NCBI GenBank assembly: GCA_002077045.2
Contig: KZ111163.1
Location: 247,880 to 311,879, forward strand
Reading direction: 5' to 3'
Length of the DNA stretch: 64,000 nucleotides
DNA from: Rachicladosporium sp. CCFEE 5018
Taxonomy: Eukaryota > Ascomycota > Dothideomycetes > Cladosporiales > Cladosporiaceae
Position 1 is the stretch's first letter. The number at the start of each line of letters is the position of its first letter. Made by a program: the position numbers and the translations under genes. The notes under the pieces are model-generated. The model saw only the letters and a list, made by a program, of their open reading frames with translations, had not been told where the DNA came from and did not search any database. Of the stretch, positions 1 through 11,042 are shown piece by piece.

Positions 1-2340
1 CTCGTTGAACGTGTTCTTATTGGCGATGGCTTTCTTGGCGCGATCGAAGAAGCTCAGCTCCTCGCTGGTGGCGAGTGTCGATGTTGTTGGCGGCAGAGGG
101 AACGGCAGCGCTGGAATCAGTGTTGGCGATGAAGGCGGCTGTTCGGCCGCCTTCGCCATCGCGTGCGCCTGCTTTGCGCGCTGTGATGTTGTCAGTGGTC
201 GGCCACGGATGCAACAACGGCAAGGTTCACGCGCATCACTCACCTTACTCTGCTGCCCGCCAAATGCGCCCTTACTCGGCCCAGCGACAGCCATAGGCTC
301 AACAGCACTATTGACCGTCCCCTGCCTTTCGCCTCTCTTCCTCTTGTTGGCAACTTCGCGCCGGCAACAGCTGGCAATCCTCTCCCGTGGTTTGGCGTAC
401 CCATTACCTCCCTCGACATCACCGGGCTGCCGTACATCGGCTCACCCCTCACATGCGACAACATGGCCTGCTGTTCAGCTTGCACACGCGCGGCGTGCGC
501 TTTGGCCGCAGCGGCAGACTCTGGCAAGAACTGCTTGAAATCGTCGAGGAGGTCTGGAGCGGTTTTGAATAGATGCGTGACTTGGCTGTAGACGTCTTGG
601 ATGGGTTTTGATTCGCGTTGGTAGGTTTGGAGGATTTCGAGGAACTGCTTGTAGATATCGGGTTGTGATGAGAATCGGTTCTGAGGGTAAGTTTATTAAC
701 GTGCTTTCTTTTCTTTCACGTGATAGGAGAAAGTCTTGCTCACCTTGATCTTATTCACGTAACTGATCGCATGATTGAACTCGACAGGTCCGCGCTTTTC
801 CATCCCGCCTGGACCATCGCCGTCCTGCGGCAAAGGTGTAATGCGGCCTGGTGCTGGAGACATGCCTGCACGAAGCGCAGCACCGCTTGCTGCAGCTGAG
901 ACAGCGTTCTGCAGGTGATTGACGCCACGTTCCTGTTGCTGGTGCATCGCTTGCTGCTCCTGCTGACGGGCCACTTCGAGTGGCGAAAGATGATTGCTAC
1001 CCATCATTGGTCCTATGGCGCGACCATTTGGACTGAGCATCATCTGCGGCTGTTGTCCAGGTTGGGGAGTGTACGTGCCGTTCTCTCTTCTGCCTGGCGC
1101 ACTGTCTTGCTGACTCAGAGGACGAGGCTGTGGCATTGACTGCACCGTCGTGCCCATCGGCGTGGTCACTCGAATTGCATTCGGGTCGTCGCCCGTACCG
1201 CATTCGATCCGATAGCCTGGAGGTAGGAACGTGTTGAACCCTTGGATCAACTCGGGATTGCCAGCAAAGAGCTGGCTGACTCTGCCGATTACGCCTGGTG
1301 TATCAATAGCACCACTCTTAAAGTCCTTCATGATATCCAGGAATCTGTTATAAACATCTGGGTGATCGGCGAATTGCACTTTGACTTGGTCGAGGTAGCT
1401 GAGCGCATCGTTCAGGATAGGCTGTTGACCTTGACCCTGACCTTGCGGTTGACCTGCTGGTGGTGGTCCTTGTTGTTGCTGTTGTGCAGCCTGCTGCTGT
1501 TGAGCCGGCGCAAAGGGCATCAGAAGGCCTGGCTGTTGCTGTTGGTTGCCAAGCACTTGAGATTGCGGCGGTTGCACTGGACCACCTGCGAAGATGTTGC
1601 CAGGTCCCGAGGGTGCTCCAAGCGGGAAACCAGGTTGTGCTTGCGACACACCAAGCCCTGGGTTCCCAAGTAGCCCGTGCCGAGGACCGACAGCAACTGG
1701 CTGATGCAGATGTATCGACTGTCCTGGTTGTGCTTGATTCGGCGGCGCCTGCTCGAGCCTCTGACGCTCTTGATGCTCTCGATGTGCTCGATCTTGCTCT
1801 TCTTTGATGTGGATCTGCTCGATGTCGCGAGCCCGCTCCCGTTCGCGCTGCTCAGCAGCAGCTGCTTGGCTCGTCGCTTGACCAATTGCTGGCAGACTAA
1901 ATCCAATGCCTGGCTGACCGTCTGGTCGATGAGGTGGTTGCGGTGGTTGTCTTGGCGAAGAGTGTGCAAGCCCTGGCAGTCCACCTAACCCATGGCTCTG
2001 CTGCTGCTGATACCCAAAATGGCCATTCGGCGGCGGGAGGTTCGCGTGCCCCGCAGGTGGTGATTGCTGCGATTGCTGCGGGAGCTGCCCCGGCCTGTGA
2101 GTCCTTGCTGTTAGCGTGCATTCATCGCTTCGCTGGGGATGAAGAAGGGGAGAATGCAGCCAAAAGTGCATCCACGCGTCACAGTCGCCCATGACAATGG
2201 TACAGACAAAGCGTGCGCGTGTACTAAAGATTAGAGAGAACATACCCAAATGCTCCGGGACGTTGCCCTGGCTGGTTTTGTTGGTCTCCATGTGGGTTCC
2301 CGCCGCCCTGCGCCCATCCGCCTCGGTGCCCGGGATCCAT
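1..2340 (-). CDS. SIN3: SIN3-type transcriptional corepressor, 5' part (runs off the left edge)
   Basis: Scaffold of the Sin3-Rpd3 histone deacetylase complex, which represses nuclear genes. Exons read 2340-2246, 2094-744, 680-408, 342-244 and 180-1, with introns starting GTATGT, GTGAGC, GTAATG and GTGAGT; the joins keep frame. The chosen ATG at 2340 opens MDPGHRGGW and lies before the first intron, whose read-through otherwise adds a nonsense segment. The N-terminus is rich in Gln, Pro and Gly with polyQ runs. PAH1 follows (NDALSYLDQVKVQF to FNTFLPPGY), then PAH2 (FNHAISYVNKIK across an intron to DDFKQFLPE). The window starts inside PAH3 (EELSFFDRAKKAI). The histone deacetylase interaction domain would lie off the window. 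The family identity is firm; the intron at 407-343 is the least certain join. Confidence 0.9.
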
Positions 2341-2776
2341 TATGAACGCCTGATAGCCGTGATGTCGTTGCCTCGTCAATGCTTTCGTGTAGTGCTTCGC
2401 CTTCCTCGACGTTCCGTGCCGAGTTCGTGTGCTGTAGCACTCTCGTACCTCTCACGCGCGTCCCTGGCTCGTGAAGGTTGCCGTAGCCAGATGCGGACGG
2501 ACCCTTGTACTGAGTGCTCTTCTTGATACGCCAAGGCGTAGCTAGTGATGGGTCGTGGTGGTCATTCGAAAGATGAACAGATGGAAGTAAGGTACCTTAC
2601 AGCTGATGAGACGAGGCCGGCACACTTTGCGACACCCTGCAGCTTGTGATGCAGGGAGTAGCTCCGTCATGGTCCAGAGAAACAGACGGGTAGATCCGAC
2701 GATCATTTTATCTCCGAGGCACGTGAAGACATGATCAAATTGAGAGTGAGATAATCAATCGAGTATCTACACAGTC
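2341..2776. other. Intergenic, divergent promoters of SIN3 and FCY1
   Basis: About 435 bp between two divergent starts. It holds the 5' leaders and promoters of both genes. No conserved ORF, RNA gene or repeat was seen. Confidence 0.6.
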
Positions 2777-3377
2777 ATGTCGCAAAGTGATATTGGATTC
2801 AAGGCGGCACTCGAGGAGGCACAGAAGGGGGCCGATGAGGGAGGTGTACCCATTGGAGCTTGCCTAGTCTCTGCAGATGGCAAAATACTCGGTAGAGGGC
2901 ACAACATGAGAGTGCAGAAGAAAAGTCCAACGATTCATGTATGTACTTTTGATCTATCTATTTTCCCTGCTTCTCTCGTACATTCAAGTCGTAACATGCG
3001 TGTCAAGTTAGCTCAAGTCTGACGTGTCCAGGCCGAAATCTCAGCCCTCGAGAACGCAGGTCGACTCCCAGCATCGGCTTACAAAGACGCTACCATGTAC
3101 ACCACGCTGAGCCCATGCGACATGTGCACCGGCGCCTGCATCCTGTACAAAGTCCGCCGAGTCGTTCTCGGTGAGAACAATACCTTCGTTGGTGGTGAGG
3201 CGTACCTGAAGGAGCGAGGTATTGAAGTTGTCAACGTCCGGAGTGAGGAGTGCGAGAAGCTGATGACCGAGTTCATCAAGACAAACCCTGGTGATTGGTA
3301 GGCAACCCGATTGCGTGTGCCTGTACACCTCGCTGACATGCTGTAGGTACGAAGACATCGGAGAGCCTAGCAAGTGA
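2777..3377 (+). CDS. FCY1: Cytosine deaminase (pyrimidine salvage)
   Basis: Converts cytosine to uracil and ammonia in the cytosol; in yeasts the same enzyme activates 5-fluorocytosine. Three exons, 2777-2938, 3032-3297 and 3347-3377, splice to 152 residues, close to the usual length of about 158. Zinc ligands are His54 (last codon of exon 1), Cys83 and Cys86 in LSPCDMCTGA, and the catalytic Glu56 lies in HAEIS across the first intron. The C-terminal tail WYEDIGE matches the fungal enzyme and supports the last 31-bp exon. The gene is convergent with HEM12, with about 160 bp between the stops. Nothing looks broken. Confidence 0.95.
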
Positions 3378-3540
3378 GCTCTCGTGGCTGTCACCAGTCG
3401 CTGTGCAGCATGTTGCGCTCGTGCATTGCCTTTTCGGCGGCGCCAGCGGCATGGCCGTTTGACTTCGCCGATGTTGCTTCGGCCTGGTGGGCTTCTGTAC
3501 GACATGTTGGCAAAAGATGCCAGAGCCTCACTAAGTGGAT

Positions 3541-4694
3541 TCAGCTACCTGCAGATAGTCGGTGTATCTCCTCGAAGTAGAATTTCAGATCATCTGGCTT
3601 GACGAACGGAGTGATGCCTGCCAATATGTCAACTTCATGTGCATTCGGGAATCAAGAGATAACATACCATGCCCGAGATTGGCAATCCAGCCCTTCTTCC
3701 CGCCGCCGAAGCCATCCACCATATTCTGCACGACTTTTGTGATCGACGCGTTGCCACCATACAAAACCCCCGGATCAGCGTTCCCCTGCACCACCTTCCC
3801 ATACTTCTGCGCAACCGCATAAGCCTCCTTCGGCTCATGCAACCAGTCCAGCCCAATGATATCGTACTTGGTCTGGCAAAGCTCCTCCAGTGCATACCAC
3901 GCGCCCTTTGCGAACACAACCATTGGCACGACCTCCTCGCCCAGCTCCCGCAGCCGGTCTGGCAAATGATCGCAGATCCACTCCAGATACGGCAGCGCGA
4001 ACTCCCTGAAACTCGCAGGACTCAGCTCGCCCGCCCACGAATCAAAGACCTGCACGATCTGCGCGCCGGCGACGACTTGCATTGATAGGTACTCTACGCA
4101 GAGCTCCGCGATTTTCTGCAAGAGGACTTTGCTCTCTTCCCCGTATTTGTATATCCACGACTTCGTTTGCTTGAAGATCTTGCTCCCGCCGCCTTCGACC
4201 ATGTAGCACAGCAGCGTGAATGGCGCGCCGCAGAAGCCGTACAGTGGTACGCGGCCGTCGAGCTTGTGTCTCGTCATCGTAATAGCTTTGTAGACATAAT
4301 CCAAACTCTCCTTCACATCTACATGCCTCTCCACAACCTCCCTATACTGCGCATCCTCTGGCGTTTTCAACGGATCCGGAAATACCGGCCCCTTGCCGTC
4401 AACCATTATGACTTCCATCCCCATCGCCTGCGGAATGACCAAGATGTCTGAGAAGATTATTGCGGCGTCTATGAGGCCTTCGAAGCGATCGATTGGCTGG
4501 AGGGTGAGGGCTGAGGCAATCTCGGGCGAGCGGCAGCATTCGAAGAAGTCTTTCGTGCCTTTTTCTTGGTGATACTCGGGGAGGTAGCGGCCTGCCTGTC
4601 GCATGACCCAGCATGGTGGGCGTTCGACTGTCTCGTTGCGGGCGGTGCGGAGGAGAAGATCGTTCTTGAGGGGAGGGAAGTCGTGGGTGGCCAT
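3541..4694 (-). CDS. HEM12: Uroporphyrinogen decarboxylase (haem biosynthesis)
   Basis: Cytosolic enzyme that removes four carboxyl groups from uroporphyrinogen III to give coproporphyrinogen III. Exons 4694-3668 and 3617-3541 splice to 367 residues, the normal length. The N-terminal signature PPCWVMRQAGRYLPEY contains the invariant arginines, and PLYGFCGAPFTLLCYM is the second family signature. The 50-bp intron splits the glycine of NLGHGITP; without splicing the protein would lose the conserved end LKFYFEEIHRL. It shares a promoter region with the divergent cysteine synthase gene. Confidence 0.96.
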
Positions 4695-4999
4695 GTTTGT
4701 GATTGAGAAGAAGGATATGGGTAGGAAAATGATCGATTTTACTGTATCTGTCTATGTAGAGTTCATGCTCCCGGCCGAGGCAAAAGCATCGTGGTGACGA
4801 TTGAGGTTGTTAAAGTTCTGCGGGGAAGCAGGGGGGGGTTGAGCCGCATGAATTGATTGACAAACGCCCTTGCATTAGTCAATATTGCGATCAATTTGAT
4901 CCTCGACCTCATTTTGACTTCAATACAGTGCATCTAGACGCCACAGTCACAATGACGATGGATATGCTTGGCCCAAAAGCTGCGTAGAGTGTCCGCGCC
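4695..4999. other. Divergent promoter, HEM12 / cysteine synthase
   Basis: About 305 bp between divergent start codons, including a short G run near 4830. No ORF or structured RNA was recognised. Confidence 0.55.
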
Positions 5000-6391
5000 A
5001 TGGGAGCGATCTCCGATGCCCTCTCCAACATCTGGACCCGGACATGGGAGCGTGTACTGGACAACAAGGGCAAATTGACCGCCACCGGAGGTTTGCTGGT
5101 CGGCATTATCTTGACTTTGACCTTCAAGGACTTGTACCCGGACTTGGAGGCCTCATTTCGGCGAAGACTGGGGAGGACTCGAACAAATGGTACCTATCAT
5201 GCCTTGCCTGGTCAGGCGGATTATGTTCGTCTCGAAGACCACACCAGGACGACATCGAAAGCTGCGGTAGACGAAGACGACCCACGTCGGACTGTCATTA
5301 CTGGCGATCAAGAGATCCCGACTGGTATAGAAGGGCTGATTGGAAACACCCCCCTGATCAAGCTTCGCTCTCTGTCGGAAGCCACTGGATGCGATATTCT
5401 CGCGAAAGCCGAATTCCTCAATGGTGCTGGAAACTCACCGAAGGATCGTGTAGCTCTCAGCATCATCACGCACGCCGAAGAAGAAGGTTTGCTCGTGCCT
5501 GATCGCGGTGACACGATCTATGAAGGTACCGTCGGCTCCACTGGCATATCCCTCGCAGCTGTCTGCCGTGCTCGAGGGTACAAAGCCCACATCTGCATGC
5601 CTTCAGATGCTGCGATCGAGAAGTCAGAGCTCCTGCTCAAGCTTGGTGCAATTGTCGAGCGGGTCAAGCCAGCTTCGATTGTGGACTCGAATCAGTTCGT
5701 CAATCTCGCACGGCGCCGTGCTGAAGAGCACACCGCAAACCCTGATTTGCCCGGTCGTGGCTTCTTCGCAGATCAATTCGAGAACACTGCCAATTACCTA
5801 GCACACCAGAATACTACTGGCCCAGAGATCTACGCCCAGACGTCCGGCTCTCTAAACGTCTTCGTAGCCGGTGCCGGCACAGGCGGCACGATCAGTGGCG
5901 TCGCCCTTGCTCTCAAGCCTCTGCTCCCCGATCTCCGCATCGTGCTCGCAGATCCACAAGGCAGCGGCCTATACAACAAGATCAAGAACGGCGTGCTCTT
6001 CTCCTCGACCGAGACCGAAGGCACCCGCCGAAGACATCAAGTCGACTCGATCGTTGAGGGTATTGGTATCAATCGCCTCACAGCAAACTTCACCGCTGGC
6101 ATGCACTTGATTGACGACGCGGTCAAAGTCACAGACGAGCAAGCTATGATGATGGCACGATGGCTTGTGGAGAAAGAGGGGCTATTTGTCGGCGCTAGTA
6201 GCTGTGTTAATCTTGTTAGTGCTGCTGTGGTGGCGAAGAGGATGAGAGCCGAGGGGAAGAAGGATGCGAGAATTGTGACTATCCTGTGCGATAGTGGGAA
6301 CAGGCATTTGAGCAAGTTCTGGAAGGAAGCTGGAGAGGTTGGTGGTAAGGATGTGGAGTTTACGCTGGATGAGATCCTGGCTAAGGGGTGA
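5000..6391 (+). CDS. Membrane-anchored mitochondrial-type cysteine synthase (Mcy1/Cys12 family)
   Basis: PLP enzyme of the O-acetylserine sulfhydrylase/cystathionine beta-synthase fold. Single exon, 463 residues, starting at an ATG in good context (gcgccATGGGA). A hydrophobic segment near residues 29-43 (GLLVGIILTLTF) should anchor the protein, as in yeast Mcy1 (YGR012W). The catalytic fold starts at IEGLIGNTPLIKLRSL near residue 110; the PLP lysine is in GNSPKDRVAL, and EGTVGSTGISLA and GAGTGGTISG are the substrate and phosphate loops. The N-terminal extension beyond the anchor suggests mitochondrial outer-membrane placement, which is inference. CBS regulatory domains and a haem-binding segment are absent, so it is not a canonical cystathionine beta-synthase. 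Confidence 0.88.
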   Translation: MGAISDALSNIWTRTWERVLDNKGKLTATGGLLVGIILTLTFKDLYPDLEASFRRRLGRTRTNGTYHALPGQADYVRLEDHTRTTSKAAVDEDDPRRTVITGDQEIPTGIEGLIGNTPLIKLRSLSEATGCDILAKAEFLNGAGNSPKDRVALSIITHAEEEGLLVPDRGDTIYEGTVGSTGISLAAVCRARGYKAHICMPSDAAIEKSELLLKLGAIVERVKPASIVDSNQFVNLARRRAEEHTANPDLPGRGFFADQFENTANYLAHQNTTGPEIYAQTSGSLNVFVAGAGTGGTISGVALALKPLLPDLRIVLADPQGSGLYNKIKNGVLFSSTETEGTRRRHQVDSIVEGIGINRLTANFTAGMHLIDDAVKVTDEQAMMMARWLVEKEGLFVGASSCVNLVSAAVVAKRMRAEGKKDARIVTILCDSGNRHLSKFWKEAGEVGGKDVEFTLDEILAKG

Positions 6392-6774
6392 AAAAGCACG
6401 GTGAAGAGTCCACTGATCCGTCCGCTATCTCTGATACTTGACCGCTTTACTGATCCCTGATCCCTGCTCTCGTTGGTCTTATACCGTGACTCGGTACGGG
6501 CCCGGGACACTCGACGTGACCATGGCCACTATCAGCATCCGAAATGATTTCGCAGACAGCCATTACCGCCTGCACGCCTTTGACGATGCACAGGATGCTG
6601 CCGAAATATTGCCGACTGGCATCCCAGGTCCCTCCTTTCCGCTCTTCATTCTTGGTCTTCCATCAACGATTGCCTTAGCAGTTCCCTGCTCACCCCGAAG
6701 TCGATTTATGGTCAGTACCGACACATGCTACAATAAGGGCTACCTATGTAAGATACTCACCGATATCTCACCAC
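6392..6774. other. Intergenic between convergent genes
   Basis: About 380 bp between two 3' ends. Short ORFs here overlap the ends of the flanking genes and show no recognisable protein. Confidence 0.5.
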
Positions 6775-8790
6775 TCAAGGATCCCAATAAGTACCCCTCA
6801 TCGCCATGCCCACAACCTCCAACAGGATCCCAAGCTGAATCCTCTTGCGCCCCTTGAAGGCGCCATGATAGCACTGGAACATAACCTCCGCGCTCAACGC
6901 CTTGATCACCTCCACTCTGTTGCCCTGCGCCAGGACATCCAGCAACCCCTCACGGCCTGTCTCCTTCTCCGCTTGCAGCAGCGAGAGGATTGAGGTGCGC
7001 ATCGGCTCCAGCCACTCCTCTGGCGCCTCGTCAAGCTTGGTAAGCTGAGTGGCTTTCTTGCTCTCTTCCGGGCCTTCGGGAAGGTCGCAGTAGCTGGCCC
7101 AGAGGAAGGTGCTGCAGACGCGGAAGATGGTATTGTCAAGCTCAGCGTTGGACTTTGGTGGCGTGACGGTGGCGGTGGAGGGAGCTGAGGCGCGAATGTT
7201 GTTGTTGTAATTGTGAGACCAAATCGCCTCGACTGCAGCGATGCCGGTCGCTGGACGAGCTGAAGTGGGCTGCTTGGGGAGGTTGGTGCCACAGTTGATC
7301 TCAGGGTGAAGGACTGGAAGCTCGATCATCTCTTCATCAGAAGACTCGGATTCGGACTCGTTGATTTCGATCGGGAATTCCTGCTGGTCAGCGCTGATCT
7401 CACTGTCGATAGCGTTATCGGGATTCACTTTGCGGGTGCCTTTGTACGCTTTGGCCGCGCGCATGCTGTTTTCGGCGCACCACTGTGCCACACGGTCGTT
7501 GGTTGACATGGTCTCGTTGGTGTCGAATGTGCCGTCAAATTGAGGGGATTGGTGAGTCTGATCAGCAGCCTGCGAATAAGTGGATGTGGGAGTGGATGTG
7601 GAGGCTCGAGTGGCAGATGTTTTGAGCTGATCCAGGAGCTTGACACGAGCTGGTTGTCCAGAGGGCGACGGGTGCTCCCGCATACTACCCGTCACACGTG
7701 GCTGGCTTTGTGTCGAAGTGAAGTCGGCGGCTGAGAATGACTGCCGGCCTGGCTTGTGAGAGTGCGCGTTGCCGAATGGCGTGCGTGGCTGCGAACCCGT
7801 CCTCACGCTGTGCTGACCAGATCCCGATGGCCTGGACCAGTTGCTCTGGCCAGAGAAAGCATGCCCTTTGCTGGTAGGAGTGGACAGCCGACGCCCTGAT
7901 TGCGCTTCTGCGGCGTCACCCTTCGAAGTCTGGGCACCGCTCTCCGATGCTCTCGCAGACACCATCACAGCGCGGGTTACTTCAGGCTTTGCCCCTTCAG
8001 TCCTCTCGATCTTCTCCTTCAGCCCTGCCAACTGGGCTTGATACTTCTCCCGCTTGCGCTTCAGCTTCGCCTCATCCGTTTCCTTTGCTTCCTTCGCTGC
8101 CTTTGCCTCAAACTCCTGCGCAACCTTGCGCTCTTCAATCTCCCGCTTCAATTGAGCCAACCGCTCAATCTCCGCACGCTTCTTCTCCTCCGCCCGCTGC
8201 TTGATGAGCTCGAGCTTCCTCTTCTCCGCTTGCTGCTCCTCATATCGCGCTCCTTCTTCCCTCTTACGCTTCTTGCGGAGCTCATCGGCGTGCTTCTCTG
8301 CTGCCTTTTCCTCGGCGATCTTCGCGGCTCTCGCAGCTGCGGCAGCTTCGGCTTCAGCCTTGACTTTCGCCACTCTGGCCTGCTCGGCGACAATCTTAGC
8401 TTGCTTCTCTGCCTCGACTCTCTTCTGCTCAGCGAGCTCGCGGAAACGCCTTTCCTCTTTCTGACGAGCCATGAGCGCTTTGGTCTCGCGCAAGGCCTTG
8501 GCCATGGCTTCTGCGGCGGTCAATCTCTTGTCATCGATGTTGACAAATTTGCTGAGCGGCTCTGGAGTGGGCTCTTTCTGCACCGCAGGCGCGATGGGAG
8601 GCGGCATGTAGCAGCCATTACAGCGGACAAGCTCGCGAGCCTTGCTCCGAGCGTCGGGATCACTGCTGCAAGCGACATGCTGCCACTGAAGGCAGCCTTC
8701 GCGCATGCACTTGCGGATCTTGTCCTCGCGAATGGCGGCGAGACCGTACGGTACGGTCTCTGCGCAGAGACATTCGTAGCGAGCCGGCAT
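6775..8790 (-). CDS. Uncharacterised zinc-binding coiled-coil protein, 671 aa
   Basis: I do not recognise a named family. The first ~60 residues carry Cys/His pairs (ECLCAE, KCMREGCLQWQHVAC, RCNGC) spaced like a PHD-type zinc finger. Residues about 90-270 are a long charged Ala/Glu/Lys/Arg helix, probably a coiled coil. Residues about 270-540 are low complexity (Ser, Thr, Gln, Pro) with an acidic patch. The last ~120 residues look folded (NTIFRVCSTFLWASYCDL, AEVMFQCYHGAFKGRKRIQ) and end GTYWDP. A chromatin-associated role would fit a PHD-like finger but is inference. It is a single exon with the start at 8790. The antisense ORFs on the plus strand are shadows of the biased coiled-coil codons. 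Confidence 0.75.
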   Translation of the reverse strand: MPARYECLCAETVPYGLAAIREDKIRKCMREGCLQWQHVACSSDPDARSKARELVRCNGCYMPPPIAPAVQKEPTPEPLSKFVNIDDKRLTAAEAMAKALRETKALMARQKEERRFRELAEQKRVEAEKQAKIVAEQARVAKVKAEAEAAAAARAAKIAEEKAAEKHADELRKKRKREEGARYEEQQAEKRKLELIKQRAEEKKRAEIERLAQLKREIEERKVAQEFEAKAAKEAKETDEAKLKRKREKYQAQLAGLKEKIERTEGAKPEVTRAVMVSARASESGAQTSKGDAAEAQSGRRLSTPTSKGHAFSGQSNWSRPSGSGQHSVRTGSQPRTPFGNAHSHKPGRQSFSAADFTSTQSQPRVTGSMREHPSPSGQPARVKLLDQLKTSATRASTSTPTSTYSQAADQTHQSPQFDGTFDTNETMSTNDRVAQWCAENSMRAAKAYKGTRKVNPDNAIDSEISADQQEFPIEINESESESSDEEMIELPVLHPEINCGTNLPKQPTSARPATGIAAVEAIWSHNYNNNIRASAPSTATVTPPKSNAELDNTIFRVCSTFLWASYCDLPEGPEESKKATQLTKLDEAPEEWLEPMRTSILSLLQAEKETGREGLLDVLAQGNRVEVIKALSAEVMFQCYHGAFKGRKRIQLGILLEVVGMAMRGTYWDP

Positions 8791-9610
8791 GATGCTAATC
8801 TGTTCTTGGTTTTGATTGGATTTGTGTGGTAGTGGAAGGGTATGAGGAACTGATAAAGGTGGCTGAAGCTGGGTTGGCGATGTGGGGAGGATGTGGTGTG
8901 GAACACACTGGATCGATGATCACAGCCTTCTATGCAACAACGCGCGCCAACGTCACGTGCGGTGAAGATCCTCCACGGTCACAAGTGAGGCAGCATCAGT
9001 GAGCCTGACGATCCGGATCCACCTTGCTTTCTCCGAGCCACGCTACGGTAGTCAGCGCTGTCACAGATCGTCTCCGACGTCTCTGAGATCTATTGGTCCG
9101 ACCATGAGAGCTGAGCGTTGGGGTAACAGTGAACCAGTAGCATCGACTGAGACTGCCATTTGTACTAGTTGCAATCAGAAGGGCCGATCCGACAGTCTGT
9201 TGATCTCCTGTTGATCTCCTGTCAAGGAATCCAAGAACCGAGGCGCTGCAAAAGCACCCATCCCGAACCGAGAGCGCTGCAATAACAGCGCTCTGCCATT
9301 AGGCTCGCTTCGCACTGTCGATGCATTCACTTGCACGGTAGTGGAAACGCATCAAGTCTGCGACCCGCCCGATTTCTGCCTGCCGATCTCCCACCGCAAG
9401 CCTGCCTCAGCAACCTCAATCACAACCGCCCCCCAGCCATGGCAGTGAAGGATCTCGAAGTGATGTCGTTGCCCAATCACGTGCCGGTCCATGAGACGAC
9501 GATGCAATTGCATTGCTTGCCTCTCAACTATAAAATGCCTACCTCACTCCGAAGAAACACCCGAACACTTTTCGACACAAAGTCAAGGCGAACAACCATT
9601 CTGATCAACA
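8791..9610. other. Intergenic, divergent promoters
   Basis: About 820 bp. It contains an 11-bp direct repeat in two copies near 9197-9218 and the promoter elements listed separately at 9478 and 9529. No convincing gene. Confidence 0.5.
9478..9535 (+). promoter_or_regulatory. E-box CACGTG and TATA box ahead of the 9611 gene
   Basis: CACGTG lies at 9478-9483 and TATAAAA at 9529-9535, about 75 bp before the ATG at 9611. CACGTG is bound by bHLH factors of the Cbf1/Pho4 type. A TATA box at this distance suggests a regulated promoter. Motifs seen directly; their use is inference. Confidence 0.5.
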
Positions 9611-10180
9611 ATGGCCGACCACTACCTCCTCCTCCAAGCCTACCGCACCCTGACCTTCCGCTTTCAGAACTCCCCCGATGACCACTCGCGCTTCGAAGCC
9701 TTCAAGCTGCTCGTCATTCGCCATTTGCTATCATTCGAGTTCATCGACTACTACGGCAAGCCCATTCAGGGTTCAACATTGGATCTGGAAGCCTGGAACA
9801 ATGCAGCCAACAAGCACAAGTTTCTCTATTCATTCATCACTACTCACGGCCAAAAGCTCTGGCCCGGCAAAGTCGCCGAGCGTTCTCACCTCGCCTTTCC
9901 AGAGGTACGTGTGAAGGGCCAGCTCAATGCGAAGAGTTTCGTTGCGGCTTTCGATGGCAAGTGGGGTGCGAAGCGCAAAGGAGGCTTCAAGGCTGTGCCG
10001 CAGGATGAGTTCGAGTTGGCGGGTATGAGTCGTATTGGGTATATGCTGAGGGCATATGTTGAGGTGTTGTTGGTTGGTGGGTTGGCGAGGGATGGGGTGA
10101 AGGGGATGGAGAGTGAGGGGGTGTTGGTGGCGATGGCGACGAGGGTGGAGAGTGTGAAGATCGTTGAGCAGGTGAGATGA
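9611..10180 (+). CDS. Uncharacterised small protein, 189 aa, similar to the 11043 gene
   Basis: No known family recognised. It starts at ATG 9611 after a TATA box. The protein is mixed alpha/beta in appearance, without signal peptide or membrane segment. Motifs shared with the downstream gene at 11043 are a helix with F/D-KLLV, then FLYSFITTHGQKLWP followed by RSHL, and later MLRAYVEVLLVGG. The frame ends at a TGA at 10178-10180. Directly after it, another frame opens with MTKEDYIALG and runs to a stop near 10257 with an acidic tail, so a one-base frameshift or an unrecognised intron at the 3' end is possible. Codon usage drifts to GTG/GAG-rich at the end. Confidence 0.6.
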   Translation: MADHYLLLQAYRTLTFRFQNSPDDHSRFEAFKLLVIRHLLSFEFIDYYGKPIQGSTLDLEAWNNAANKHKFLYSFITTHGQKLWPGKVAERSHLAFPEVRVKGQLNAKSFVAAFDGKWGAKRKGGFKAVPQDEFELAGMSRIGYMLRAYVEVLLVGGLARDGVKGMESEGVLVAMATRVESVKIVEQVR

Positions 10181-11042
10181 CGAAGGAGGATTACATTGCG
10201 CTTGGGCTGTTGAGGGAGGATGAGAATGTGGGGGAGGTGGAGAAGGTGAAGGAGTGAAGTCGTGGACAAAGTGACGTTGAGATAAAGCTCGGCGCTTTCT
10301 AATGGAGTTTGCTGCTGATCATGAAGGGACAGGGTAAAGGCGGCTATGAAGATACTGCACTTCAGCTGGCCGAATGGATGATTGTTCCCTCACCTCTGGA
10401 CATGTACTCGATGGCAGATTGCATGGCTGTGCCAATTGCCTGTTCCTGCCTTCCATGTCATGCTCCCACGTGCATTGAGATCTTTCTCGCAATGGCAGAA
10501 AATACCAAGCCGATAATATCTTGTTGAGACATTGACCATGAAGGCCTTGACGATAAAACATTCGATGTACTGTATCTGATCTAGTAGTTGCCGATGTTCG
10601 CCAGCACGCGAGCCACGGGTTGCGTACATGTCATGCGAATCTTGATCTGGAAGCGCAGTTCCCGCGCTCACGACCGCATACGATTAGGTTACCAAGAGAT
10701 ACATGCATCTGCAATGCAAATTGCTGAGTTCAATCTGTATTCGCTGATTTCGAGAGGTCTTGCGCAGGAGCGCACCGGTGCTGTCTGAGCAAGCGCTACG
10801 CCGCCGAAGATATGCTTTCGCTGTGCGATCCTCAGTACTTTCTCTCCTTTAGTCGCTGGTGTCCTTTACTTCGTTTGCGGAGTCAAGTCTGGGAACATAC
10901 CTCCATTCAAGACTAGTTCGAAGCGAGTATCAGGCATCGCCATTGGCTCACATTATTACTCACGAGAACAGAAAAGGACAGGATCAGTGAGCTGCGCGAG
11001 ACACCACCTCAGCCAACCGCCAAACTGGGGGACATCCTCACT
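10181..11042. other. Intergenic, 862 bp
   Basis: Apart from the possible shifted tail of the upstream gene (to about 10257), the region shows only short overlapping ORFs on both strands and no family match. Confidence 0.45.

Noticed and set aside
7900..8832. 310-codon plus-strand ORF, Leu-rich
   Set aside because: Antisense shadow of the Glu/Lys/Ala coiled coil on the minus strand (codon bias keeps it open).
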